From Gemmatimonadota bacterium (lineage in GTDB: Bacteria > Latescibacterota > UBA2968 > UBA8231), in contig VXOR01000025.1 in the NCBI GenBank assembly GCA_009840005.1, positions 48,618 to 112,617 on the forward strand: DNA of 64,000 nt, given 5' to 3'. The notes beneath the pieces are model-generated. The model saw nothing but the letters and a program-made list of their open reading frames with translations, was not told the origin of the DNA and did no database searches. Position numbers and translations under genes: made by a program. This document shows, piece by piece, positions 51,534 to 59,819 of the stretch (the stretch's first letter is position 1; the number at the start of each line of letters is the position of its first letter).

Positions 51534-53578
51534 ATCCTTCGGCTGAGCTCAGGTCGAAGCCGCTACGGGCGCTGATCTGGAAAGAAGGGCGCGAGGCGAT
51601 CTACAAAATCGTCGTCGGTGTCTGCTTGGGGCTATTCGTCGGGCTGCTAACCCATAACGCCCCGGCCTATCCTCTTGAGTTAATATGCTATATGATAGGC
51701 TTTTTCGGCGCTGTGCTGATGGGCATGGACGCGGTGGCCGGTGAGCGGAGCCGGGGGACGTTGCCCTTCCTGTTTATCCGACCGTTGGATCGCGGCTGGT
51801 TGCTGGGGGTGAAGTTTGTGGTGGGGGCCGCCGGGTTGCTGGTTGTACTAGCTGCGTACTGGGCAGGAGTGTACCTCGGGCTGCCGGAATGGGGAAATCC
51901 CCACTTCCTATGGGGCTTTTTGGGGGATCCGGTTACTTCCTTCCCCCCTCTGTATCTGGAGACGATCCTGACGGATGTCGGGTACGTCCGCATTGTCCTG
52001 CTGTGGTTTTTTTTCTTTCTGATCCTGTACACTGCGGTGTTCCTCGCCTCGGCTTTTTCCGACCGTTCCACCCAAGCAGTGATAATCGGCCTGATGACAG
52101 CTTGGGTCGGGCTATTCTGCTTCATCTTATTGTCTTTCGAGCCTGTCTCGTATTATCTCATGCTGGTCTTTCACACGGTGTTGGAGCGCGATGCCAAGAT
52201 TCTACGCCAAGCGTTCGAGCCGTCGCTGCTGCTAGCTAGAATTGCGGGTGCTGTCCTATTAGCAGGCGGTGTGTTGCTATGGGTCTGCCGGGCGTTTAGA
52301 ACGCAGGCGAACAGGCGTTTCCAGTGGACTGTAGGTGTGCTCGCCCTGATTGCTGGGGGTATTGTGATGTGGTTGGATGCCACGCAGTCTCAGCGTATAG
52401 AAGAGCCGGTCAAGCCGGTGGGCCGCCTCTGGTATCAGCAGGAGTCCGTCGTAGATTTGGCACTGAAAGATCGGTTGGCGGTGGTGCTGTTGGAGCAAGG
52501 GGTGAGCGTGGTGGATGTGGCAGATTGGCGGGCACCGAGGGAAATCGGCCGGGCGGAAATAAAGGGCTGGCAACTCTGGCGGCTGGCCCTGTCCGGCTCG
52601 ACTGCATACGTCTGGGGATCGTCCGTGGCGCAAGATAGTGTGGGGGTGGCCGTATTCGATCTCAGCCAGCCCGAGCGCCCCCAACTGCGGGCACGGCGAT
52701 TTCTCTATCCCATTGGGGCGCGGGACCTCTTATCGCCGAAGCAGACTCCTAGGCTGGTGGGGTGGGACTCATGGGAGGGATATCTGTACGCCGGTCTGCT
52801 TGGAATCGAATCGCTTGAACTGCACACTTACGACGTGCGGGAAGGCGGGCTACCCCGACCAGTCCACGTGCTGCCCATCGCAGATCTGAATAAACACGTC
52901 TTCAACAACAACTGGGAGATGTGCTTGGCTGGCCCGCATGCCTTCCTGACCTTGGGCCACGATTTTGTCGTTCTCGATCTAACCGATCCTCGTCGGCCTG
53001 AAGAGCTGAGCCGGACGCCCTTGCGCCGTTTTGGCCCCTCCAAGCGGTATGAGGAATCCATCGAAAAAATCCATCACCGGCTCTCTGTCTCGTTCCAGGT
53101 GAGGCTGGAAGAGGCTAGCTGGGGGCTGGAGGCACTGGAGATGCGCCAGCATGGACCCGACGGCGAGCACTTCTACCGAATCGCTGTGCCGCCAGGCTTG
53201 GGCCCCATCTCGCTGAGCGGTGACAAAGCATATATCCAGCGATACTGGCCCCAAGAGCTAGCCGTGCTAGACATAGTCGATCTGCGGAGGCCGGTGGAGG
53301 TCGATTATGTTCCCAATGAGTATTTCTCTAGTGGACTGACCATGGACGGGGATTTTGCCTACGCCCTCAGACCGAACGGGATCGGTGCCTATGCCGTGGC
53401 CGAGTACGGTGCTTTGTGGAAGCGGAAGACGCTGGGCTTTGCAGAGGAGAAAGGGGGGTGGAGCATTTACAGTCCCTCCGATATGAAACCTTACTTAGCC
53501 CCCATCCTAGCGGGCGATCATATCTGCGCGGTTATGAGAAACAACCTCGTCGTCTTCGAGGCTCTGCAGGACGACTGA
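51530..53578 (+). CDS. ABC-2 permease fused to a C-terminal LVIVD-type beta-propeller
   Basis: 682 residues. Seven hydrophobic helices fall within 28-285, with the cytoplasmic coupling segment DAVAGERSRGTLPFLFIRPLDR after helix 2, as in ABC-2 permeases. Positive residues place the N-terminus inside and, after helix 7 (about 268-284), the C-terminus outside. Residues 300-682 carry LVIVD-like blades: VSVVDVADWRAPREIG, VAVFDLSQPERPQL, FVVLDLTDPRRPEELS and LAVLDIVDLRRPVEVDYV. This predicts an extracytoplasmic propeller on the transporter, possibly a ligand- or protein-binding sensor. The start is GTG 51530 with GGAAGGAGG upstream. Confidence 0.85.
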   Translation: MNPSAELRSKPLRALIWKEGREAIYKIVVGVCLGLFVGLLTHNAPAYPLELICYMIGFFGAVLMGMDAVAGERSRGTLPFLFIRPLDRGWLLGVKFVVGAAGLLVVLAAYWAGVYLGLPEWGNPHFLWGFLGDPVTSFPPLYLETILTDVGYVRIVLLWFFFFLILYTAVFLASAFSDRSTQAVIIGLMTAWVGLFCFILLSFEPVSYYLMLVFHTVLERDAKILRQAFEPSLLLARIAGAVLLAGGVLLWVCRAFRTQANRRFQWTVGVLALIAGGIVMWLDATQSQRIEEPVKPVGRLWYQQESVVDLALKDRLAVVLLEQGVSVVDVADWRAPREIGRAEIKGWQLWRLALSGSTAYVWGSSVAQDSVGVAVFDLSQPERPQLRARRFLYPIGARDLLSPKQTPRLVGWDSWEGYLYAGLLGIESLELHTYDVREGGLPRPVHVLPIADLNKHVFNNNWEMCLAGPHAFLTLGHDFVVLDLTDPRRPEELSRTPLRRFGPSKRYEESIEKIHHRLSVSFQVRLEEASWGLEALEMRQHGPDGEHFYRIAVPPGLGPISLSGDKAYIQRYWPQELAVLDIVDLRRPVEVDYVPNEYFSSGLTMDGDFAYALRPNGIGAYAVAEYGALWKRKTLGFAEEKGGWSIYSPSDMKPYLAPILAGDHICAVMRNNLVVFEALQDD

Positions 53579-53610
53579 GGAGCATTCCCGATGTTCGTTT
53601 GGAGGACGAT

Positions 53611-53667
53611 ATGAAACTCATCGGAGCCCTCGCCACCTTGAACGAAATTGCGGTCCAATCCGTATAA
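53611..53667 (+). CDS. Possible 18-residue peptide or gene remnant
   Basis: ATG 53611 follows GGAGG at good spacing and gives MKLIGALATLNEIAVQSV, which looks like the start of a signal peptide cut short. It lies between the permease and paralog 2 and may be a remnant of a deleted exported-protein gene, or of no importance. Confidence 0.25.
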   Translation: MKLIGALATLNEIAVQSV

Positions 53668-53704
53668 ATGACAGTTGTTAAACCTAAATTTTGAAGGAAG
53701 CCTC

Positions 53705-55804
53705 ATGACGAACACATACGGTAGCGTCCTAATGTCCATACTGATGGCGTCGAGCGCTTGTCTGGCCAGTGCTCAGAGCCAGTCATCGGTTGCGATCATC
53801 ACCGGCGAGATTCGGGATCCAACTGCGCGGGAGATCACATTTAGCTACCAGCCGCCGTCGGCGCTAGGAAGCGCTGAGGAGCGGGTTGTGCTCGACAGCC
53901 TGAACCGCTTCGCCTGCGAGTTGCCCGTCGTCCGAGGTGCCCTCGCTAGGGGGCATTATGAGGGCGGACAGCCGAAATGGATGCAGTGGATTGGACACTT
54001 CCTCTTTGAGCACAGTCCCTTCATCTTCTTCGTCGAACCCGGCGATAGTCTGCACATAGTCGTGGAGGAGGGCTTTTTCGGTCCTTCCTACTCGTTCAGC
54101 GGCTCCAACGCGGACAACAGCCGCTTCCTTGCCGAGTTGCTGCCGCGCTTTCGCGGCCTTCGCTTGGACTACGAAGATCTGAAGGTAGAGGACTTTTCTC
54201 GCCAAGCGGACCAGTGGCTGCGGGATCAGTTGGAATTCTTGACTGAAGGGCGCGAAGAATACGCACTATCTCCGATTTTCGTCGACTATGCAACGGCCTA
54301 CTTCAACTACGGGTGGGCCAGACTCCTGATTTCCTACCCAACGGAGTACCGCTTTGCCAACCACCATGAGAACAGAGACCTCCCCCCGGAGTACTACGAC
54401 TTCCTCCAAGAAATTCCCCTAGTCGATGAGAAGGCTATTGGCGTAGGCAATTATAACACCTTTCTAGTCCGAACCTTGGATTGGGAGTCGGAGATGCCCA
54501 AATCACCTAGGCGGCCAAATGGGGCTATCGGCCCCTTGCCCAGTGAGCGCAGGAAGTTAGGTGAGGTACCCAGACCAGCTTGGCAGCTATCCGAGGTATA
54601 TGATCTATCGGATCTGGAGTTGTCGGAAGAGACCTTGGTCCAACTCGACGCCCTGTACGAAAAGGAGGGCCAGCGGTCCAAGCTGTCGCAGATGGTCGAT
54701 TTGTCGGCAGTTGGGTTGTTAGCGGCTACCCAGGCCCGGTTCGACTCGCTGTACGAAAAAAAGAAACCTCCCAAGCTATCCCATATGTTGTATTTGTCGG
54801 CGTTTGGTCTTTCGCAGACCGCTCAAGCCGAGCTAGACTCCTTCTTTGAAAGAAATGGCAGATCTTATACTACCATTTCTTCGAGTAAGGAAGAAGTGGC
54901 TAGGGTGGATACGACGGATGGAGCATTGATGTTCTTCATGCCTCTAAACGAACAGATGGAGTCGTTCGAGAGGACACCTAAATTGTCCGAAAAGGTCAAT
55001 CTGTCAGCGATTGATTTATCCGAGGCGACCCAAGCCCAGCTCGATTCGATGTACGAACATCGGCAACCGCTCAGGCTGTCCGAGAAGACCGATCTATCCA
55101 GCTTGGGTCTATCCGAGGCCAGCCAAGCCCAGCCCGACTCGATATACGCTGATACCGGATCCCGGATTATTTGGAGTTTTTCGAAAAGATACAATCTAGC
55201 CAAGGAAAAACTGGAAGGAAGAGTGCTCTACTGGTTTTTGGCCAGAGAGCTGATCGGTGGGTTTGAGCACGGCGGCAGCGAAGCTTTTGCGTTGGCCCAA
55301 CGCAAGTGGGAAGACTTTCAACAGATCAATCCGCATCCAGAGTACACCGAGGCCATCCAAGCGGTTCTGGATAAAGTCCTGAAGCTACAACCCGGACAAC
55401 CCGCGCCCGAATTCACCCTTGACGACCTCGACGGTCAGCCCGTATCGCTAAGTCAGTTCAAGGGGCAAGTAGTGCTGCTCGATTTCTGGGCGAGTTGGTG
55501 TGGACCGTGTATTAGCGACCTGCCCGATCTCCGCAGAATTAAGGAAAGAACGGCTGCTCTGCCGGTCGTCTTCCTCAACGTGTCGCTAGACACAGACGAG
55601 GCTGCTTGGCGAGAGGCGATCGACAAACACGAGATCAAAGGCGTCCACGTGCGCGCTAACGGCTTTAGCTCAGACGTGGCCAAGTCCTACCAAGTGACCG
55701 GCATTCCTTCGTATTACTTGGTGGACTCACAGGGGCTGATCCTAGAGAATCCTATCGTACGGGATACAGACGAGATTGTCGCGACGATCGAGAAGAGCTT
55801 GTGA
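53705..55804 (+). CDS. TlpA-like thioredoxin protein with five internal ~31-residue repeats (paralog 2)
   Basis: A 699-residue paralog of the 47.9-kb protein with the same order of parts: signal peptide, N-terminal TITGEIRDPTAREI-like beta-domain (VAIITGEIRDPTAREITFSY), helical middle, three repeats, a spacer with VDTTDGA, two repeats and a redoxin domain with WCGPC. Repeat units read LSEVYDLSDLELSEETLVQ, LSQMVDLSAVGLLAATQA and LSEKTDLSSLGLSEASQA. AAGGAAG precedes ATG 53705. It follows the permease by 126 bases on the same strand and is probably in that operon. The two copies differ throughout but keep the repeat number, suggesting the array is functional. Confidence 0.85.
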   Translation: MTNTYGSVLMSILMASSACLASAQSQSSVAIITGEIRDPTAREITFSYQPPSALGSAEERVVLDSLNRFACELPVVRGALARGHYEGGQPKWMQWIGHFLFEHSPFIFFVEPGDSLHIVVEEGFFGPSYSFSGSNADNSRFLAELLPRFRGLRLDYEDLKVEDFSRQADQWLRDQLEFLTEGREEYALSPIFVDYATAYFNYGWARLLISYPTEYRFANHHENRDLPPEYYDFLQEIPLVDEKAIGVGNYNTFLVRTLDWESEMPKSPRRPNGAIGPLPSERRKLGEVPRPAWQLSEVYDLSDLELSEETLVQLDALYEKEGQRSKLSQMVDLSAVGLLAATQARFDSLYEKKKPPKLSHMLYLSAFGLSQTAQAELDSFFERNGRSYTTISSSKEEVARVDTTDGALMFFMPLNEQMESFERTPKLSEKVNLSAIDLSEATQAQLDSMYEHRQPLRLSEKTDLSSLGLSEASQAQPDSIYADTGSRIIWSFSKRYNLAKEKLEGRVLYWFLARELIGGFEHGGSEAFALAQRKWEDFQQINPHPEYTEAIQAVLDKVLKLQPGQPAPEFTLDDLDGQPVSLSQFKGQVVLLDFWASWCGPCISDLPDLRRIKERTAALPVVFLNVSLDTDEAAWREAIDKHEIKGVHVRANGFSSDVAKSYQVTGIPSYYLVDSQGLILENPIVRDTDEIVATIEKSL

Positions 55805-55934
55805 GCAAGCTGAGCTGGCCTCTCTTGGTCCGAGCTAGTGCGTTCTAAATTCAAAAGGTCCATTCTCCCGCGTGTTGCAGAGCCAGACCAGCGTGATTAG
55901 CTTGCGGATGTAGCACATCCCAAGGAGAAAGGCC

Positions 55935-56345
55935 ATGAAAGCACTCGTCGTGCTCGTCGCGTTGGTATGGACGGGGGCGTCTTGTTACGGTCCGACCACG
56001 AGTACGGATATGGTATTAGACTCTGCCGCCGAAGGACCGGCGACCTTTGCACAGGTGCAAGAGACCATATTCGATGTTTCCTGCGCTTTGAGCGGCTGCC
56101 ACAGCGACAGCGCTTGGCCCAACCTGTCTGTGGACCAAGCATACGACAACATCGTCAATGTGGAGAGCAGCCGTGGCATAGCACTGGTCGAGCCGGGCGA
56201 TCCCGACAACAGCTACCTGTATCTCAAACTCTTGGCAGACGCCGATATCGATGGCTCCCGCATGCCCCCTGGCGGGCCGTACCTGACACCGGAGGCGCTC
56301 GAAACAGTGCGCGCTTGGATAGAAAAGGGGGCTCCCAACGATTAA
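55935..56345 (+). CDS. Small c-type cytochrome-like lipoprotein
   Basis: 136 residues. A lipoprotein-type signal ends at the Cys of TGASC (residue 17). The haem motif is SCALSGCHSD, a CxxxxCH variant seen in some Planctomycetes- and Bacteroidetes-type cytochrome c proteins. A likely axial Met lies in GSRMPPGGPYL. It would carry electrons at the membrane. AAGGAGAAAGG precedes ATG 55935. It heads a trio with YceI- and DUF5777-like genes. Confidence 0.8.
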   Translation: MKALVVLVALVWTGASCYGPTTSTDMVLDSAAEGPATFAQVQETIFDVSCALSGCHSDSAWPNLSVDQAYDNIVNVESSRGIALVEPGDPDNSYLYLKLLADADIDGSRMPPGGPYLTPEALETVRAWIEKGAPND

Positions 56346-56346
56346 T

Positions 56347-56946
56347 TTGACTCTAAACTGCCGGGCGACGTGTATCCGTTGGCTCGTCCCGTTCCTGATC
56401 TGCTCGCCCTTGGCCGTCCACGGCGGCGAATGGCACGTCGATAAAAAGGCCGAGGGCAATCAAGTCGCGTTCACATCCAAAGTGGTGGCCCTCACTTTTA
56501 CCGGCACGACTGATAAAATCGACGGCTTTATCTATTGGGAAGGCGACTCGCTTTTTGCGGCAAAGGACCAACTGCATTTTGAAGTGGACTTAGCCAGCTT
56601 TGATACGGGCATTGGCAAGCGGGACCGCGATATGCGCCAAGTGCTGGACACGGACCAGTGGCCCAAGGCCGTGTACAAAGGAGAGATCGCCGAACACGCC
56701 GCGGTCGATTCCACGGTGGTCGCCTATCGCGTCAAAACCAAGGGCATCTTGTCTTTGCACGGGGTGGACCGTGCCGTAGAGGTGCCCGGTACCGTAGTAG
56801 TGGAAGAGGGGCGCTCCAAGGTCGAGGCGGCTTTCACCTTTAAGCTGGCCGACTACAACATTGAGGCACCGTCCCTAGCGGCCTTTGTCAAGGTGAGTCA
56901 GGAAATTGCCATTGAGGTCTCGTTTTACTTAAAGCACGTACAATAG
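56347..56946 (+). CDS. YceI-family lipocalin-like protein
   Basis: 199 residues, exported (signal peptide about 1-26). The YceI beta-barrel is recognised by WHVDKKAEGNQVAFTSKVV, IYWEGDSL, RDRDMRQVLDTDQWPKA and GILSLHGVDRAVEVPGTV. YceI proteins bind isoprenoid-type lipids. The start appears to be TTG 56347, just after the cytochrome stop; no ATG or GTG gives a complete signal. Its conserved pairing with a DUF5777 protein suggests a shared membrane-associated redox role, which is inferred. Confidence 0.85.
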   Translation: MTLNCRATCIRWLVPFLICSPLAVHGGEWHVDKKAEGNQVAFTSKVVALTFTGTTDKIDGFIYWEGDSLFAAKDQLHFEVDLASFDTGIGKRDRDMRQVLDTDQWPKAVYKGEIAEHAAVDSTVVAYRVKTKGILSLHGVDRAVEVPGTVVVEEGRSKVEAAFTFKLADYNIEAPSLAAFVKVSQEIAIEVSFYLKHVQ

Positions 56947-56963
56947 GGTAGGAGGGATTGACC

Positions 56964-57824
56964 GTGAACATTCGCGTCTTGTGCTTGGGAGTGCTGTTGC
57001 CGGCTTTGGCTGGTGCTCAGCCGTCGTGGCAGGCGACTATGCCGATCAAAACCCGCCTAGAGCTATTCAGCGCGATTAGGACGGCCAATTATCCCACCGC
57101 AGAAACGCTGTCCCAAGGCGATTTCCACTACGAGATCTCGCACCGCTTTCTCCCGGCCATTGACGAGGGATACAAGGCTAATTTCGGTTTTGATGGGCCG
57201 GCCAATATCCGCACTTCGCTTAGTTACGGCCTCAGCGACCGGCTGATGGCGACCTTGGGGCGGAGTAATATGCTGGACAATTTGGACTTGCAGTTGCAGT
57301 ACCATTGGCTGCAATTTCCCCACGAGCGCTTGCCAGCGGTCTTGGCCCTAAACGTCGGCATAGCTTGGAATACGGAAATGCCGGCTATTGTCGAGCGCAA
57401 GGCGGCTGCGGCTGACAACTTTCAGTACTATGGGCAGTTGATTTTCAATGCGCTGCTGGACGACAGGTTGGGCATCGGGTTGGTGCCTTCCTATCTGTAC
57501 AACAGCGCCGTTTTCAGCGTCGATACGCAATACACCTTTACGCTGGGAACGTATGTCCAGTATTACTTTGACGATACGTGGGGCGTGTGGCTGGAGTACA
57601 GTCCGACCCTGACCGGATATCAGGGCATTCTATTGCCGGGCGAAGCGGGCCGCTCGCACAACTCGCTGGCTTGGGGCCTGTCCATCGATACGGGAGGACA
57701 TACCTTCTACATTTTCGCCACCAATAATACGCGCCTTAGTCCAGCTCAGTACTTGGTTGGAGCACCCGACGACGCAGCTCCTGACAACTGGCGCTTGGGC
57801 TTTGGGATTACGCGCTTTTTGTGA
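56964..57824 (+). CDS. DUF5777-like outer-membrane beta-barrel protein
   Basis: 286 residues with a signal peptide (about 1-18) and alternating aromatic beta-strands ending in LGFGITRFL, an outer-membrane-type C-terminal phenylalanine region. It resembles DUF5777 proteins, which often accompany YceI and cytochrome genes in FCB bacteria; the function is unknown. GTG 56964 is chosen because AGGAGGG stands 7 bases upstream; TTG 56958 is an alternative. The stop overlaps the GTG of the phosphatase remnant. Confidence 0.75.
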   Translation: MNIRVLCLGVLLPALAGAQPSWQATMPIKTRLELFSAIRTANYPTAETLSQGDFHYEISHRFLPAIDEGYKANFGFDGPANIRTSLSYGLSDRLMATLGRSNMLDNLDLQLQYHWLQFPHERLPAVLALNVGIAWNTEMPAIVERKAAAADNFQYYGQLIFNALLDDRLGIGLVPSYLYNSAVFSVDTQYTFTLGTYVQYYFDDTWGVWLEYSPTLTGYQGILLPGEAGRSHNSLAWGLSIDTGGHTFYIFATNNTRLSPAQYLVGAPDDAAPDNWRLGFGITRFL

Positions 57825-57961
57825 GTCTCGATCGCATCGTGCTCGATGATCGCTTCATACGTCCCCGCTATAATGGCCACTGTTTTGCCGGCCACGGCTT
57901 GGCCCACGGGAGCCTAACCCCGGACGAGGTAGAAATCCCGCTGCTGCTGTTCTATGTTTAA
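57821..57961 (+). pseudogene. 46-codon internally deleted copy of the downstream phosphatase gene
   Basis: GTG 57821 opens a 46-codon frame that joins the first ~18 codons and the last ~14 codons of the phosphatase at 58540-59784, in frame. The N-terminal part (IVLDDRFIRPRYNGHCFA) is identical in protein, with five differences, all synonymous. The C-terminal 39 bases (57917-57955) are identical to 59740-59778. The whole middle of the enzyme, including the catalytic Thr, is missing. Confidence 0.85.
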
Positions 57962-58008
57962 GCTTTGTTTGGACAAGGCTTCAGACATTTTAGCTTCAAC
58001 GAGGAATT

Positions 58009-58323
58009 ATGAATCGAGAAACGACCCTACGCATCAAGTTGGACCGAGAGATGGACGCCCAACTCGAACGATTGGCCCAAAGTCGCCGCAAGAGCAAGGG
58101 GCAGTTGGCACGCGAAGCTATTTCGGCCTGCTATCAGCTCTCCATGGCCGAACTGCCGCTACAGCAAAGCCGGGCCTTAGCCGCGTACCAAGGTGGCTAT
58201 ATCAGCTTGGGTAAGCTGGCCCAAGCAATGGGGCTGCATGTTCTGGACTTGAGGATTTGGCTCGACGAAAGGGGCATTATCCAGCAAAATGTCTATGGCG
58301 ACCAAGACGTCAGGCGTGCCTGA
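58009..58323 (+). CDS. Antitoxin-like protein: ribbon-helix-helix plus UPF0175 domain
   Basis: 104 residues. Residues 5-38 look like a ribbon-helix-helix (TTLRIKLDREMDAQLERLA, GQLAREAI). Residues 60-92 resemble UPF0175 (YQGGYISLGKLAQAMGLHV, LDERGI), a helix-turn-helix family found as antitoxins of PIN toxins. GAGGAAT precedes ATG 58009. It overlaps the PIN-like gene, as expected for a toxin-antitoxin pair. Confidence 0.8.
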   Translation: MNRETTLRIKLDREMDAQLERLAQSRRKSKGQLAREAISACYQLSMAELPLQQSRALAAYQGGYISLGKLAQAMGLHVLDLRIWLDERGIIQQNVYGDQDVRRA

Positions 58324-58519
58324 GGCAGCTCTTTATTATTTTGATACCATTGTACTGAGCAATTTTGCTCTATCAGGTCGCTTTGATTTGCTGATTGATC
58401 GCTATGGACCCCGCGCCCAAATCACTCCGGAAGTATTCCGAGAAGCCGATCTCCTGTTGCAGAACATGATTGACGCTGGATATTTTTCGCCCGTTGACCA
58501 GATCAGCGGTCTGCTTTGA
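58289..58519 (+). CDS. Truncated PIN-domain (DUF3368-like) toxin
   Basis: 76 residues, about half the usual PIN/DUF3368 length. The start YYFDTIVLSNFALSGRFDLL carries the first acidic residue and the VLSNF motif, then TPEVFREA. The rest, including later catalytic acids, is missing: the frame stops 20 bases before the phosphatase start. It was probably truncated by the rearrangement that placed the phosphatase here, so it is unlikely to be an active nuclease. It overlaps the antitoxin gene by 35 bp. Confidence 0.75.
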   Translation: MSMATKTSGVPEAALYYFDTIVLSNFALSGRFDLLIDRYGPRAQITPEVFREADLLLQNMIDAGYFSPVDQISGLL

Positions 58520-58539
58520 CCGATGATCGAGCAGATCCT

Positions 58540-59784
58540 ATGAGTATCGTGCTCGACGACCGCTTCATCCGCCCCCGCTATAACGGCCACTGTTTTGCCG
58601 ACCTGCCGGCCACCATCAAATGGATCCTGACCGGCCAAGGATCGCCCGGCCTCGATCCGGCGCTGCTGACGGCTGTAGGCCCTTGCGACACGGTGGTGCT
58701 CTTTTTTGTTGACTCCTTTGGCTGGCGCTTCTTCGAGCGCTACCAGGACCGCTATCCCTTCCTAAGCGATATTGGCCGCGGGGGATCGGTGAATCGTCTT
58801 ACCGCGCAATTTCCTTCTACCACCGCCGCCCACATCACCTGTATTCACACGGGACTGCCACCCGGGCGCAGCGGCGTGTTTGAATGGCAGTACTACGAGC
58901 CGAGCCTCGACGCTATTATCACCCCGTTGCCCTTTGCCCGCGCCGATAGCAAACAGCCCAATTCGCTGCCTCGGGAAGCGGCCCAGACCGTCTTTCCCCA
59001 AGGCACGCTATACCAGGAGTTGGGTCAGTTAGGGGTCGAGAGTTTCGTTTTTCAAAGCCGGGCTTTTACGCCCTCGACCTGCTCTGACACATACTTGCAA
59101 GGTGCCCAAGTCCATCCCTGCTACACCTTTTCCGAGGCCCTGACCAATCTGGCGACGCTGCTGCAAAAACCGCGTTCGGGACCGGCTTATTTCCTGTTCT
59201 ACTTCGACCAGATCGACCTTATAGGCCACTGCTACGGGCCGGACTCGCCGCAGTTTCAAGTCGAAATCGACACCTTTTTAACCGCAGTCGAGCGGCTCTT
59301 TTGGCGTCCGCTAGCCGGTCGTTTGCAGCGCACTCTGTTCGCCCTTATCGCCGATCACGGTCAGGCTGCGGTCAATCCGGAAACCACCGTGTACCTCAAT
59401 GACGAGACTCGTTTCCCTGGTTTGGTTCCGATGCTGCGCACCGACCGCGCTGGCCGACCTCTAGTTCCGGCCGGTGCGTGCCGCGACTTTTTTCTCTACG
59501 TCGAGGACGACCGGCTCGACGAAGCCCACGCCCTGTTGACCCGTCAACTCGAAGGCTGTGCCCAAGTTTGCCGCACCGTGGACCTGATCGAAGCGGGTCT
59601 CTTTGGGCCACTGCCGCTGTCCTCCCGCTTTCTAGACCGAGTGGGCAACTTGGTCGTCCTGCCCTTTGCTGGCGAGTCGGTCTGGTGGTACGAAAAAGAC
59701 AAATTCGAGATGACAAAGCACGGTGCCCACGGAGGGCTGACCCCGGACGAGGTAGAAATCCCGCTGCTGCTGTTCTATTTTTGA
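58540..59784 (+). CDS. Alkaline phosphatase-superfamily phosphodiesterase/nucleotide pyrophosphatase-like protein
   Basis: 414 residues, no signal peptide. Superfamily metal and nucleophile motifs are VLFFVDSFGWRFFE, the Thr nucleophile in FPSTTAAHI, DQIDLIGHCYGPDSP, LIADHGQA and the late HGAHGGLTPDEV. This is the type I phosphodiesterase/nucleotide pyrophosphatase layout; the substrate is unknown. ATG 58540 is chosen because the protein then aligns with the remnant copy at 57821. Its stop is 35 bases before the ABC exporter gene. Confidence 0.85.
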   Translation: MSIVLDDRFIRPRYNGHCFADLPATIKWILTGQGSPGLDPALLTAVGPCDTVVLFFVDSFGWRFFERYQDRYPFLSDIGRGGSVNRLTAQFPSTTAAHITCIHTGLPPGRSGVFEWQYYEPSLDAIITPLPFARADSKQPNSLPREAAQTVFPQGTLYQELGQLGVESFVFQSRAFTPSTCSDTYLQGAQVHPCYTFSEALTNLATLLQKPRSGPAYFLFYFDQIDLIGHCYGPDSPQFQVEIDTFLTAVERLFWRPLAGRLQRTLFALIADHGQAAVNPETTVYLNDETRFPGLVPMLRTDRAGRPLVPAGACRDFFLYVEDDRLDEAHALLTRQLEGCAQVCRTVDLIEAGLFGPLPLSSRFLDRVGNLVVLPFAGESVWWYEKDKFEMTKHGAHGGLTPDEVEIPLLLFYF

Positions 59785-59819
59785 ACCTTGGCCAGAAAAA
59801 CCATGGACCAGACCGCCCC

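Noticed and set aside
59478..59819. Upstream extension of the ABC exporter frame
   Set aside because: The frame is open through the end of the phosphatase gene, but the added residues are unrelated to exporters; the family N-terminus begins at GTG 59820.
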